Positions 9,120-18,704 are shown, numbered from the stretch's first letter. The stretch: DNA of 64,000 nt from RCC1774 sp050330855 (GCA_050330855.1 JBHJNL010000007.1:91728-155727), one strand, 5' to 3'. Notes: generated from the letters alone by a model not told the origin. Program-made: numbers and translations.

Positions 9120-9492
9120 AAATCCAGAGATAAATAGAATGAGTGAAATAGCAGATTCTGTCGACTTAAAAAAGGAGAAAGGAGAACGTATTTTTTCATC
9201 TTAATAAACAATAATTCATCTTCGTTATAAAGCTAATTTCTATAGGCAAGCGTGATCTATTTAGGCAGCAAACTAAGTAAAGTATAAGGCATAAGCAAAG
9301 AATAATTCTCTGATGAACTCTATTGCTTTTCTGGAGATTTGACTAGAGTATATTGAAAGAGCTATTTAGTGTGCATTTTAAGTTAATCCTGCTGCACGGC
9401 CCAAGATTTTATTAACCTTCACTTCTGTAAGTATAGAGAACTAGATTAATTCGTAAGTTTAGCAACTGATTTTTCCTGTTTATTATTTAGAT

Positions 9493-10557
9493 ATGCTGCA
9501 CCCCAATGACTCAGCCTTAATTGATCAATCTCAAGACCTACCGTCAAAAGGCGGTAAGTCAGTGTTTCCACTTGTGAGTGTGATTATCAGTAACTATAAC
9601 TATGCCCGTTTCTTGAGGCAGGCGATCGCAAGTGTCCTTAATCAAAGCTATCCCCACATTGAGATTATCATGGTGGATGACGGCTCTACGGATAATTCAC
9701 AAGAAATTATTGAATCCTATGGCAATCTCATCATCCCTATCTTGCAACCCAATACAGGGCAAGAGTCCACCGTCAATGCCGGTTTTGAGCGTTCAACTGG
9801 TGATATCATCTGCTTTCTAGATGCCGACGATTACTTCCACCCCGAAAAACTAGCCAAAATTGTTCAAGGCTTTCTGGAGCATCCTGAATGGGTGCAGATT
9901 GGTCACTGCCATACCTCCGTTGATGCTGAAGATCACGTCATTGGGCGCAGCACATCCAATATTCTGAGCTGCGGTAATGTCAAGAATTTATTGCTGAAGT
10001 GGGGACGCTATGCTTCTGCCATTAGCTCTGGATTGGCCTGTCGCCGTTCACTGCTAGAGCAAGTGATGCCTCTCAAGTCCGGTTGGGGCATTGATACCTA
10101 CCTCAATGTTGTGGCTCCGTTTTACGGAGAGGTTGGCGGTCTCAACGAATCGCTGATGTGCTATCGGATGCATGGGAATAATATGAGAGCCTACAATGAC
10201 AACCTAGACTATTTAATTCAGCAGCGGGAAGCCACGGCCCACTTTATTAATGCAACCGCCGCTGAGTCGGGTGTATCTGAGCAATTTGATATTCAAAATG
10301 ATGCAGATTATCGCAGCTATCAGGTTATGCAGCGCGGAACCGGCTCAGCACGAGAGGGGATTCGCATTATCATTTTGTCTTTAAGGGAGAGTGGGGCCAT
10401 TGGTCGAGGTGTGGGCGACACATTGACTCGGTTGCTCTACCGCGCGATGGGGGCTTTGTTCCCACAGCAGGGTAAGCAGATTTTGCGTCTCGGTTTACGG
10501 GGTTACGCCCGATTTCAGTTTGCTCGCTTTCCTTTTTCGTCTCAGAGTCGAGCGTAA
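9493..10557 (+). CDS. GT2 family glycosyltransferase (paralogue of the 7.4 kb gene)
   Basis: GT-A enzyme of 354 residues with SVIISNYNYARFLRQAIAS near residue 30, MVDDGSTDNS near 60 and the DADD metal site near 109. Its C-terminal half matches the GT2 gene at 7420-8430 block by block, so the two arose by duplication. The stop overlaps the next start (TAATG), coupling translation to the GT4 gene. Acceptor and donor sugars unknown. Confidence 0.85.
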   Translation: MLHPNDSALIDQSQDLPSKGGKSVFPLVSVIISNYNYARFLRQAIASVLNQSYPHIEIIMVDDGSTDNSQEIIESYGNLIIPILQPNTGQESTVNAGFERSTGDIICFLDADDYFHPEKLAKIVQGFLEHPEWVQIGHCHTSVDAEDHVIGRSTSNILSCGNVKNLLLKWGRYASAISSGLACRRSLLEQVMPLKSGWGIDTYLNVVAPFYGEVGGLNESLMCYRMHGNNMRAYNDNLDYLIQQREATAHFINATAAESGVSEQFDIQNDADYRSYQVMQRGTGSAREGIRIIILSLRESGAIGRGVGDTLTRLLYRAMGALFPQQGKQILRLGLRGYARFQFARFPFSSQSRA

Positions 10558-11753
10558 TGGCTATTAGCCCCTTCCCCAAGCTTTTGATTGTTCCCGGAAA
10601 TTGTCAATCCCTTGGGGGAACGGTCACGGCTTTATCGGGTTTGATTCAAGGGTGGAAAGATTGTGCAGCTCTCTGGCAGCTTTGTGTGCTGGTTCAGTCT
10701 GACTCACTGCTGGAAACCTACTTGACCAATGCGGGGCATCATGACTGCTTAAGGGCGATCGCAGCCAAAGGTAAAGCAGATTTTCTAACCCAGGCTATAA
10801 GATGGGTCAACCAACAACCGATTTCATGGCCTTTACTGCTCGATAACACCGTTGAGAAAAGTTTAATGGTGCCCCTTATGCTCGCAGCTCCAAGGCTACG
10901 CCGGAGCGGTCGCCGTATCTATCATTTTTTTCATGATTCTGCTCGCTCTTATAATTTTTTAGGGTATTGCCTTCGCAAGCTGGCCTTTAGCAGTTTAGCC
11001 CCTGCCGCAATCTGTAACTCAGAATATACCGCAACCCAGGTAAAGTGGCTGATTTCCAACATTGCCGGTATTCAACGTCCCACCTTTGATGTCAAGCGGT
11101 TTCAAAGGATTAACTTGATGCAACCGCCCCCTCCTGACCTGCAGCCGATTCTAGACTCTGGAGCATGCATCATCTTGAATCCCTCTCGAATTACCGAGCC
11201 GGGGATCATGAATGATAAAAATTTGATGACTCTGATTTTAATGTTGGCCCATCTCAGTAACCAAGGACAGAACTATCACCTTGTTTTGATGGGGGAAGAT
11301 GACACACCGGGTGAAATTTATGTTCAGCAACTGCGAGCCTATGCTGAACAGGCCGGGGTCAGCGATTCTTTAACTATTCTGCCACCTAGTTTTGAGATTG
11401 AGACTTATTACTGGCATGCAGGTATTGTGGTGACGCTGGCCCCCAGGGAACCGTTTGGGTTGATTGTTGTGGAGGCGATCGCAGCGGGCATCCCGGTTGT
11501 GGGCAGCTCGTCGGGGGGAATTGGCGAAACGTTAGGCCAGTTTGCACCGATATGGAGAGTGGATCCTCATAATCCTGTTGCTGCGGCTCAAACAGTTCTG
11601 CAAGTCCTGCAAGATCCTAGAACATCAGAGTTTGTACTTGAGGGACAAAAGTGGGTATATCAAAACTGCGATACTGTCCATCAAGCCCGTAATATGATGC
11701 AGATTATAGGGATAGAAGCATCTGTTGCTCCCCATGAAGTCTCTGCTCACTAA
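10557..11753 (+). CDS. GT4 family glycosyltransferase
   Basis: GT-B fold retaining glycosyltransferase of 398 residues. The C-terminal donor-binding half shows IILNPSRITEPG, a VLMGEDDTPG strand, and the EX7E-type motif EPFGLIVVEAIAAGIPVVGS followed by GGIGE. The N-terminal GGTVTALSGLIQGW loop fits the acceptor domain. It starts at the TAATG overlap with the GT2 gene. Probably adds a sugar to the lipid-linked repeat unit in the cytoplasm. Confidence 0.85.
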   Translation: MAISPFPKLLIVPGNCQSLGGTVTALSGLIQGWKDCAALWQLCVLVQSDSLLETYLTNAGHHDCLRAIAAKGKADFLTQAIRWVNQQPISWPLLLDNTVEKSLMVPLMLAAPRLRRSGRRIYHFFHDSARSYNFLGYCLRKLAFSSLAPAAICNSEYTATQVKWLISNIAGIQRPTFDVKRFQRINLMQPPPPDLQPILDSGACIILNPSRITEPGIMNDKNLMTLILMLAHLSNQGQNYHLVLMGEDDTPGEIYVQQLRAYAEQAGVSDSLTILPPSFEIETYYWHAGIVVTLAPREPFGLIVVEAIAAGIPVVGSSSGGIGETLGQFAPIWRVDPHNPVAAAQTVLQVLQDPRTSEFVLEGQKWVYQNCDTVHQARNMMQIIGIEASVAPHEVSAH

Positions 11754-11816
11754 GAAACTTAGATCTTTAGGCACAGAAAACGACAAACGCATCCTATTTT
11801 GCAAGACTCGAACGTA

Positions 11817-13082
11817 ATGGCAACCTCAAAGAATATTAAACAGCTTGCACTCCTTGGTGGCGATCCCGCCCTTGCATGGGTCACTCCAGAGCGTTTAGTG
11901 AGCAAGGAAGCGATAGAGGCAGTGACTGCGATCGCAGCCAGCGGTCAGTGGTGGATGGGGAAAGAAGGTCATCCCGCAGTACAAACATTAGAAGCTGCGA
12001 TGAGCCAATCTCAGGGAACCCAGTATGCCCTAGGGATCACCAATGGAAACCATGCCATCGAAATACTTCTCCGGAATGTGGGGGTTGGCGTTGGCGATCA
12101 GGTCGTTATACCCGCCTATGCCCCATCTTCAGTGGCCACAGCCGTGCTCATTATTGGCGCTATCCCAGTATTAGTAGATGTCTGTCTCGACACCATGACC
12201 ATGGATCCAGAGGCACTCCTAGGCAGCATCACACCAAGGGTGAAAGCCATTCTTTACCATCACTTATCAGGAGTGGCTGGAGCAATCGATCGCATCTTGA
12301 CTATGGCGAAAGAGCATCATCTACCCGTCATTGAAGATTGTCGCTATGCCTATGGCGCTCAGTCTAAAGGCCGCCCAGTGGGTAGCCTTGGTACGGCTGG
12401 AGCCTTTGACTTCCAACGCGATCAGATGGTATCGGGAGGCGAGGGAGGTATAATTGTCACTCACGATGAAGACCTCTATGAACGCTGCTGGAGTCAACAC
12501 AACTGCGGTCGCCGACGAGGGAAGTCACGCGGCGAGTATTTTGAAGTGGGCAGCAACTATCGAATGGCGGCGTTTCAGGCTGCACTGATTCAGGTACAGC
12601 AGAAGCGCTGGGCCACCGAACTCCCGCAGTTTTTACAAAATCTAGCTCATATGGATCAAGCTCTAGTGCAAATTGAGGGTTTGATGCCTCAATATCGTGA
12701 TCCCCAAGATCAAGCGCCGACCTGGCGTTATTTATTTCGCTATGATCCCCAAGCTTTTCAGAGTCTACCGATCGCATTGTTGATCAAAGCACTTCAGACT
12801 GAAGGAGTGCCGTGCGAACCCTCACCCTATTACGCTCTTAGTCAAACACCCCTGCTCCAAAACCATCGATTTGGTCTTGGCAAATCTGCTATTCAAGGCT
12901 CGTCATATCCAGATAATGGCCGTCAAGCTTTTCTTGGTGCCGAACAGCTCGCCCAGACCGTTGTAGGGATACCCTACTCGTTTTTTTTGGGAGCCACCCC
13001 TCCCCCGACTAAAATCATTGAGGCCGTCGAGAAAGTCCGCCATCACGCTCTTGAGCTAATTCGCAGTGCTGAAAGTGGTTAA
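11817..13082 (+). CDS. DegT/DnrJ/EryC1-family protein lacking the PLP lysine (probable pseudoenzyme)
   Basis: About 421 residues with the full DegT fold: GITNGNHAIEILLRNVGVG, VVIPAYAPSSVATAVL, IEDCRYAYGAQ and GGEGGIIVTHDEDLY. By alignment with its paralogue at 14367-15683, the Schiff-base lysine is glutamine (about Q203, in FDFQRDQMVSGGEGG) and the phosphate-binding serine is aspartate (about D198); the PLP-contacting aspartate (about D174) remains. A normal sugar aminotransferase reaction is therefore unlikely. It may be a partner subunit, a sugar-binding protein or a decaying duplicate. ATG 11817 is preferred over TTG 11799 because its N-terminus aligns with the paralogue (QLALLGG). Confidence 0.8.
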   Translation: MATSKNIKQLALLGGDPALAWVTPERLVSKEAIEAVTAIAASGQWWMGKEGHPAVQTLEAAMSQSQGTQYALGITNGNHAIEILLRNVGVGVGDQVVIPAYAPSSVATAVLIIGAIPVLVDVCLDTMTMDPEALLGSITPRVKAILYHHLSGVAGAIDRILTMAKEHHLPVIEDCRYAYGAQSKGRPVGSLGTAGAFDFQRDQMVSGGEGGIIVTHDEDLYERCWSQHNCGRRRGKSRGEYFEVGSNYRMAAFQAALIQVQQKRWATELPQFLQNLAHMDQALVQIEGLMPQYRDPQDQAPTWRYLFRYDPQAFQSLPIALLIKALQTEGVPCEPSPYYALSQTPLLQNHRFGLGKSAIQGSSYPDNGRQAFLGAEQLAQTVVGIPYSFFLGATPPPTKIIEAVEKVRHHALELIRSAESG

Positions 13083-13115
13083 GGCAAAAGTTCGTCACTC
13101 CTAGCTAATGCTCAT

Positions 13116-14207
13116 CTATTTGCCCACGAACCGCTGGATCATTTTATTTGATTTAATAGGCAAGTAAAATAATGCCAAAAAGTCTACCCTTTTAACAAAA
13201 GACCACAGAAGTACAGGGAAAATGCTGCCGACAAAAAAAGAAAACACAACACTGAAAAAATGTTTTTCTCCCAAAAATCTTGATGCAGCAGCAAATGAGT
13301 TAGATTGAAAGAAGTCATGAAAAATAAAGACAAAAAGACTTGCATTACCGAGTTTTAAAAAAAATCTCGAAATAAATTTATGACCCTGAAGACAATACGC
13401 AAGGTATAGAATGATATATATTCCAGAAAGTGCTTCTGCTGTTGAGACAACTGCATTTCCATATATTCGTTCATTGAGATCAATAGTGCTGTCAAAAAAA
13501 TAATGAAGACCGATAAAAACAGATAGAGATACAAGAACAATTTGTTTAGATGGCCGGAACTCCATTACCTTATCTCTTAAATCATTCCCCAACAAGAAAT
13601 AACATACTGTGATAGGAAGGATATCAAGACTGAAGGGCAGTCCTAGGACATGATGCAGATATCCTATATCGGTTGGACCTACCTGCCTAAAAAACCTAAT
13701 AGAAAGAGTACCGACAAGTAGCAGACTTACTAGCAGCAGATGTTTCAAAAGTCTTCTTGCCTTGATATTTTCGAGTACGAAACAGACGATCCATGCAGAA
13801 ATCACGACTATAAAGAGATGAGGCAAAAACCATAGTGGTCCCCACTTGATAGTGCTTCCATTCCCATAAAACATGCCAACGACATACTCTGACAAAGAAA
13901 GGTTTCCGAACAAAAGATCGGGCAATGCGACTAGGGTCAATGTCACAAAATAAGGCTTTATTAAAGCATCTATCTTTGTTATTATCGTCGGCAGAAATAA
14001 ACGTAAGGGGTTAAAAAATATGCCAGACAAAAAGAAAAAAAGCGGCATACTAACGGAGAAAAGTATATTGAACAATTCTCCTTTTTGATTTAAGGTCAAC
14101 CAGTTGTGACCAAACACAACGAGTAGTATTCCTAGTCCTTTTGCAATATCTATATGCTCATTTCTGCCTTGTGTCGTTACGTTTGCGTCTCTGATTGAAA
14201 TGATCAT
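13116..14207 (-). CDS. Acyltransferase-3 family membrane protein
   Basis: Multi-pass membrane acyltransferase of the OafA/WecH type, which O-acylates sugars in surface polysaccharides. The family N-terminus is visible (RNEHIDIAKGLGILLVVFGH, with the conserved R and H), followed by SMPLFFFLSGIFF and roughly ten hydrophobic segments. ATG 14207 is preferred to TTG 14222. The gene is on the opposite strand and AT-rich against GC-richer neighbours, between the two DegT paralogues, which suggests later acquisition. It probably acetylates the polymer made by the surrounding cluster. Confidence 0.8.
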   Translation of the reverse strand: MIISIRDANVTTQGRNEHIDIAKGLGILLVVFGHNWLTLNQKGELFNILFSVSMPLFFFLSGIFFNPLRLFLPTIITKIDALIKPYFVTLTLVALPDLLFGNLSLSEYVVGMFYGNGSTIKWGPLWFLPHLFIVVISAWIVCFVLENIKARRLLKHLLLVSLLLVGTLSIRFFRQVGPTDIGYLHHVLGLPFSLDILPITVCYFLLGNDLRDKVMEFRPSKQIVLVSLSVFIGLHYFFDSTIDLNERIYGNAVVSTAEALSGIYIILYLAYCLQGHKFISRFFLKLGNASLFVFIFHDFFQSNSFAAASRFLGEKHFFSVVFSFFVGSIFPVLLWSFVKRVDFLALFYLPIKSNKMIQRFVGK

Positions 14208-14366
14208 CGTTATGCGAATCAACCCGCTAACGTGGTTGCCATAGGCACTGTATTAGCTCGTCGGCCACGGAATGAGTATGATGACGATGCCAATTTCGGT
14301 ATTAAGATTGAGTCAACAGCATCGCATGATTGTTGTTTTGTTGAGGCAGCAGGAACTACATTTGTT

Positions 14367-15683
14367 ATGGGTCAGCTTGCATTATTGGGGGGAGCACCTA
14401 TTGTCCAAACCCCTTTCTCAGATTGGCCTGTTTTTGATCAGCGTGAAGTCGAAGCGACGCGGGCGATCGCAGCTAGCGGCATCTGGGACAGCACCCATCC
14501 AGTGGTGGCTGAGCTAGAGGCCCAGTTTTCGGCCTTTCACGATACCTGTCATGGCCTTACCGTCACCAACGGCAGTCAGACGATGGAGATCATCTTACGG
14601 GGCTTAGGGGTTGGCCGAGGGGATGAAGTCATTGTCCCTGCATTTACGTTTCTCGCCACCGCCACTGCTGTACTGATGGTGGGAGCAACCCCCATTATTG
14701 TCGATATTTGCCCTAAAACCTTTACCCTTGACCCAGAGGCCGTTAAGACTGCGATTACGCCACGCACGAAAGCCGTGATGCCCGTGCATATTGCGGGCGT
14801 CACCGGCACAATCAACGAGATTGTTCAGATTGCGGCACAGCATCAGCTCTTCGTGATCGAAGACTGCGCCCACGCCCACGGTTCCCAGTCGCGGGGGCGC
14901 TCAGCCGGTAGCTTCGGGAATGCAGGATCCTTTAGCTTTCAGGGAGGCAAGGTGATCACCGCTGGCGAAGGCGGCATGATTACTACGAACGATGAGGATC
15001 TCTATCAGAACTGCTGGAGCCAGCGAGAGGGTGGACAACGGCAGGGGAAAGATCCTGCGAACTGCTATGTCGTTGGTTCTAATTATCGGATGACCGCATT
15101 TCAGGCTGCAGTGGTTCAGGTTCAGTTTGAACGCTTCCAGCAACAGATTCCCCAGAAACTAGAGAATATTGCGCGGCTGGATGCTGGGTTGAGTCAAATA
15201 GATGGCATTACCCCCCAATACCGCCACCCCCAAGATCGAGCACCAGGATATTTATATATGTTTTATTATGATGCCAAAGCCTTCAATGGTCTGTCGCGCT
15301 ACCTCTTTGTCAAGGCCTTAGAAGCGGAAGGGATTCCCTGTGGCGAGGCAGGATACCCCCCGCTATATAAAACACCCCTCTTTCAAAATCGCAATTTTGG
15401 CCCTGGCGGACAGGTAATGAGCAAAGATTGGGGCGGACATCCTTTCCCTGACTATGCTTCTTTAAGCTTGCCCAACGTGGAGCAGGTGGTTCAAGACGTG
15501 GTGATTTTCCCCCATGCCAACCTCTTGGCCGAGTCTGAACAAATGCAGGGCATTATAGATGCTGTGCAAAAAATTCAGCATCAAGCGCGCCAGTGGCCTG
15601 CGTTTACCAATACGATCGCCTTCGGAGCCGCCGCGTTGAGCCGCAAAGTTAGCTCGAAACTCCAGCGCTTGCGGCATCGTTAG
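14367..15683 (+). CDS. DegT/DnrJ/EryC1-family PLP-dependent sugar aminotransferase
   Basis: About 438 residues. The catalytic lysine is present (about K195 in FSFQGGKVITAGEGG), with the phosphate-binding serine just before it and the PLP aspartate in IEDCAHAHGS. It probably makes an amino sugar nucleotide from a keto-sugar for the polysaccharide. The frame opens at 14232, but ATG 14367, preceded by an AGGA, gives an N-terminus (MGQLALLGG) that matches the upstream paralogue. The extra upstream frame would overlap the divergent spacer. It is paralogous to the lysine-less protein at 11817-13082. Confidence 0.87.
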   Translation: MGQLALLGGAPIVQTPFSDWPVFDQREVEATRAIAASGIWDSTHPVVAELEAQFSAFHDTCHGLTVTNGSQTMEIILRGLGVGRGDEVIVPAFTFLATATAVLMVGATPIIVDICPKTFTLDPEAVKTAITPRTKAVMPVHIAGVTGTINEIVQIAAQHQLFVIEDCAHAHGSQSRGRSAGSFGNAGSFSFQGGKVITAGEGGMITTNDEDLYQNCWSQREGGQRQGKDPANCYVVGSNYRMTAFQAAVVQVQFERFQQQIPQKLENIARLDAGLSQIDGITPQYRHPQDRAPGYLYMFYYDAKAFNGLSRYLFVKALEAEGIPCGEAGYPPLYKTPLFQNRNFGPGGQVMSKDWGGHPFPDYASLSLPNVEQVVQDVVIFPHANLLAESEQMQGIIDAVQKIQHQARQWPAFTNTIAFGAAALSRKVSSKLQRLRHR

Positions 15684-15698
15684 AGAGACTCACAGATT

Positions 15699-17207
15699 AT
15701 GCCGCCAACCATTGACGCCCGTCAGCTCCCCGATCAAACTAGCCTCTCGACCGATATCTGTATTGTGGGGGCTGGGGCGGTGGGAATTGCGATCGCAATG
15801 CAGCTCAAAAACACCTCCCATCAAGTCAGCCTGATCGAAAGTGGCGACTTATCCCTAGATGACGCGACCCAATCCCTTTATGACTTTGAGAATGTGGGAT
15901 ATCCGATTCGAGAAACATCGCCCTCGCGCCTCCGCTATTTTGGGGGGACAACCAATATCTGGACCGGTCGCTGCCTGCCCTTAGATTCAATTGATTTCAC
16001 CACCCGTGACTGGGTCGCAAACAGTGGCTGGCCGATTGATCATGCCACGTTAACGCCCTACTACGAACGAGCAGCCCCTCTTTTCAGGCTGCCCCATTAC
16101 CAGCAGATTAATGCCGATTTCTGGTCTCAAAAGTCGCCCTACCGTGATGAACAGCAGGTTTTTAGCAGTCCTAAACTGTCGCCCGTGGTCTCATTGCGAG
16201 GGCGTACTTCCTTAAATTTCCGTACGGCCTATCTCCAAGACCTCAAACAAGCGGCAAATATCCAAATTTACGTCAATGCCAATGTCACCGAGATCGATGC
16301 GGCGGAAAACCTCGCAACCGTTCATCGTCTTCAACTGGTCTGCCTGAACGGGGTTCAATTTACAATCAAGGCTAAGGCTTATATCCTCGCCTGTGGCGGC
16401 TTAGAAAACGCCCGTATCCTACTGCTATCGCGGCACCAGAACGCCGCCGGATTGGGCAACCAGCATGATGTGGTGGGGCGATACTACATGGATCATCCCA
16501 AAGTAGAGCACGGCACTCTTAAAATTAAGAACCCACAATTCAATGCGCCGCTTTTGTTTGGCTACCGCACCCTCCAGGGCACGACACAGTTTGGTATTCG
16601 CCTCTCAGACGACGTGCAGCGACGAAAGCGACTGCTCAACCACTATGTGTTGCTGCAGCCCCAGTTTATTCAAGATGGAACGGTGTCTCCCCAGGGGTCT
16701 GGCCCTTGGCCCAAGCTCCGCTATTTTTATCGAAAGCTAACTCAAAAACCACTCCGGTTTGACCATGTATTGATCAAAAACTATCTCGAGCAAGTCCCCC
16801 GCTGGGAGAGTCGGGTCACCTTAAGCCGCCAAAGCGATCGGCTGGGCCTGAATCAACTCCAGCTCAATTGGCAAGTGGGACCACAAGAGATCCAAGATCT
16901 TCATCAGTTTCACGTCATCCTAAAGCAGTGTTTTGCGACCCAGAATATTGGTGAGATTCAAGAGATAGCCCCAAGTCAAAATCAGGAATCGCTGCAGTTC
17001 CTCAATGCCTTTCATCATTTGGGTACCACCCGCATGAGCCACCGCCCCCACGATGGCGTCGTCGATCGCAACTGCCAGGTCCACGGCATTCAAAATCTCT
17101 TTATCGCAGGCACCTCTGTCTTCCCCACAGGGGGCTATGCGAACCCCACCTTCACCGCAGCAGCACTGGCCCTACGCTTGGCGGATCACCTCCGCTCTAC
17201 GCTGTAA
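15699..17207 (+). CDS. GMC-family FAD-dependent oxidoreductase
   Basis: 502 residues. The FAD-binding Rossmann motif is near the N-terminus (ICIVGAGAVGIAIAMQL). RYFGGTTNIWTGRCLP is typical of the glucose-methanol-choline family. The C-terminal GMC domain has FHHLGTTRMS and IAGTSVFPTGGYANPTFTAA, containing the active-site histidine and asparagine region. It probably oxidises a sugar hydroxyl, but substrate and timing are unknown. It lies 15 bases after the aminotransferase and overlaps the flippase gene by one base (TAATG), so it belongs to the polysaccharide operon. Confidence 0.85.
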   Translation: MPPTIDARQLPDQTSLSTDICIVGAGAVGIAIAMQLKNTSHQVSLIESGDLSLDDATQSLYDFENVGYPIRETSPSRLRYFGGTTNIWTGRCLPLDSIDFTTRDWVANSGWPIDHATLTPYYERAAPLFRLPHYQQINADFWSQKSPYRDEQQVFSSPKLSPVVSLRGRTSLNFRTAYLQDLKQAANIQIYVNANVTEIDAAENLATVHRLQLVCLNGVQFTIKAKAYILACGGLENARILLLSRHQNAAGLGNQHDVVGRYYMDHPKVEHGTLKIKNPQFNAPLLFGYRTLQGTTQFGIRLSDDVQRRKRLLNHYVLLQPQFIQDGTVSPQGSGPWPKLRYFYRKLTQKPLRFDHVLIKNYLEQVPRWESRVTLSRQSDRLGLNQLQLNWQVGPQEIQDLHQFHVILKQCFATQNIGEIQEIAPSQNQESLQFLNAFHHLGTTRMSHRPHDGVVDRNCQVHGIQNLFIAGTSVFPTGGYANPTFTAAALALRLADHLRSTL

Positions 17208-18652
17208 TGTCTGCTGCCCCCAACGCCCGCCAAATTGCGAAGAGCAGCTTCTTTGTCACGGCCAGCTATGTTGTTGCCAAGCTGTCGCAGTTTATTTCCC
17301 AGATTTTTCTAGCGCGCCTCCTGTCCCCTGAAGATTTTGGGATTTGGGGCATGGTTTTGGTCTTCACCACGCTCTCAGAGTTATTCCAGGATGCAGCGGT
17401 GGCAGGGGTTCTAGTCCAACGAGGGCTAACAGATAAAACCCTCGTGGATGCGGTATATAGCCTGGGCGTTAATCTCTCAATCATCATGTTTGGGGTGCAG
17501 GCCTTGGCTGGTTTCCCCCTAGCCTGGATATTTGATCAGCCTATTGTTTGGCCGTTAACGGCGGTGACGGGCTTAGTGTTTCTGATCGGAGCCGGCACCG
17601 GATCGCACCATGCTGTCCTGCAGCGGCAGATGAAGTTTAGAGAGCTTGCGATCGCAGAGGGCTTCTCAGGTCTAGTGCGACTGGGGGGTGCCGTGATCGC
17701 CGCCTCTTATGGATTGGGGGTTTGGTCCTTTGCGATCGCAGAAATTGCCAGAATGATGGTCGACGCAATCTTAAAGCGTCGATTTAGCCAGTACCACTTT
17801 CAGTACAGCTTTAAGCCTGATGCTGAGGCGGTTAAAAATGTACGGGGCTACATCAGTAGCCTCATCGGCACGAACTTAGCCGTCTACGTCAACACCAACG
17901 GTGATAACTTTATCGTCGGCAAGCTCTTGGGGGCCGCGACCCTGGGCTATTACAACATGGCCTACCAGCTTGCCATGCTGCCCCTCTACGCACTCTCTCG
18001 CATTAACACCGTCAACTTTTCCGTCCTCTCTCAAAAAGACCAGCAGGGGCAGCAGCAGTATATTCGCAAAATCCTAGAGCTATACTCCCTGCTCGCCGCC
18101 CCCATTTACGGTCTCGGTTTTGTGGTGGCTCCTTGGCTGATTCCCCTATGCTATGGTGCCAATTGGGTACCCGTGGTGCCGCTGTTTCAGGTGGTGCTGC
18201 TCTTTGCCTACTCACGGGGATTTATGGCTATTCTGGGCACAGCCCTCAACGCCCTCAATAAGCCCCAAATCAATGCGGCTATTAACTGGGTGCTCGTTCC
18301 CCTCTGCATCCCTGCCTTTTGGCTGAGCGCCCGGTGGGGCGGTGTGATGGGGGTTGCGATTACGGTGGCTGTGTTGATGGGGGTAGGAGCCGCGCTCTGG
18401 TTTTGGATTGCCACAGCACAAACTGCCGGGTGGCATTTAGGAAGATTAGTCCAGCCCGTTGTGTTGCCAACGCTAACAACGCTGGCGGTCATGGCCGCTG
18501 TGATTGACCTGCCGTTTTCTGCTGACCAGCAATGGTGGCTACAGCCCATTGTGCTAGTGATTGGCTATGTCAGCATTTTAGCGATCGCCTCCTGGGGACG
18601 GATCCCTCGTCTCGTCATTCAAGTGGTGAGGCAAGCTTTGGGTAAAGCCTAA
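17207..18652 (+). CDS. Wzx-like polysaccharide flippase (MOP superfamily)
   Basis: 481 residues with about 12-14 membrane segments and the N-terminal pattern of the polysaccharide-synthesis transporter family (SQFISQIFLARLLSPEDFGI, then a GMVLVFTTLSELFQDAAVAG helix). It would flip undecaprenyl-linked repeat units across the membrane to the Wzy-like polymerase. It starts in a one-base overlap with the oxidoreductase stop. The closest named type is the WzxC/MviN-like colanic-acid exporter group. Confidence 0.88.
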   Translation: MSAAPNARQIAKSSFFVTASYVVAKLSQFISQIFLARLLSPEDFGIWGMVLVFTTLSELFQDAAVAGVLVQRGLTDKTLVDAVYSLGVNLSIIMFGVQALAGFPLAWIFDQPIVWPLTAVTGLVFLIGAGTGSHHAVLQRQMKFRELAIAEGFSGLVRLGGAVIAASYGLGVWSFAIAEIARMMVDAILKRRFSQYHFQYSFKPDAEAVKNVRGYISSLIGTNLAVYVNTNGDNFIVGKLLGAATLGYYNMAYQLAMLPLYALSRINTVNFSVLSQKDQQGQQQYIRKILELYSLLAAPIYGLGFVVAPWLIPLCYGANWVPVVPLFQVVLLFAYSRGFMAILGTALNALNKPQINAAINWVLVPLCIPAFWLSARWGGVMGVAITVAVLMGVGAALWFWIATAQTAGWHLGRLVQPVVLPTLTTLAVMAAVIDLPFSADQQWWLQPIVLVIGYVSILAIASWGRIPRLVIQVVRQALGKA

Positions 18653-18704
18653 ATCGATAGTTTGGTCTGTTGGATATGCGCTGTTGTCTACCACATTTAA
18701 ACCC

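Noticed and set aside
9641..9650. GCGATCGC (HIP1) and related octamers, as here and at many other sites, as possible regulatory sites
   Set aside because: They are a general feature of many cyanobacterial genomes and occur mostly inside genes.
12457..12777. - strand frame inside the first DegT gene
   Set aside because: Shadow of the + strand gene; no own start signal or motif.
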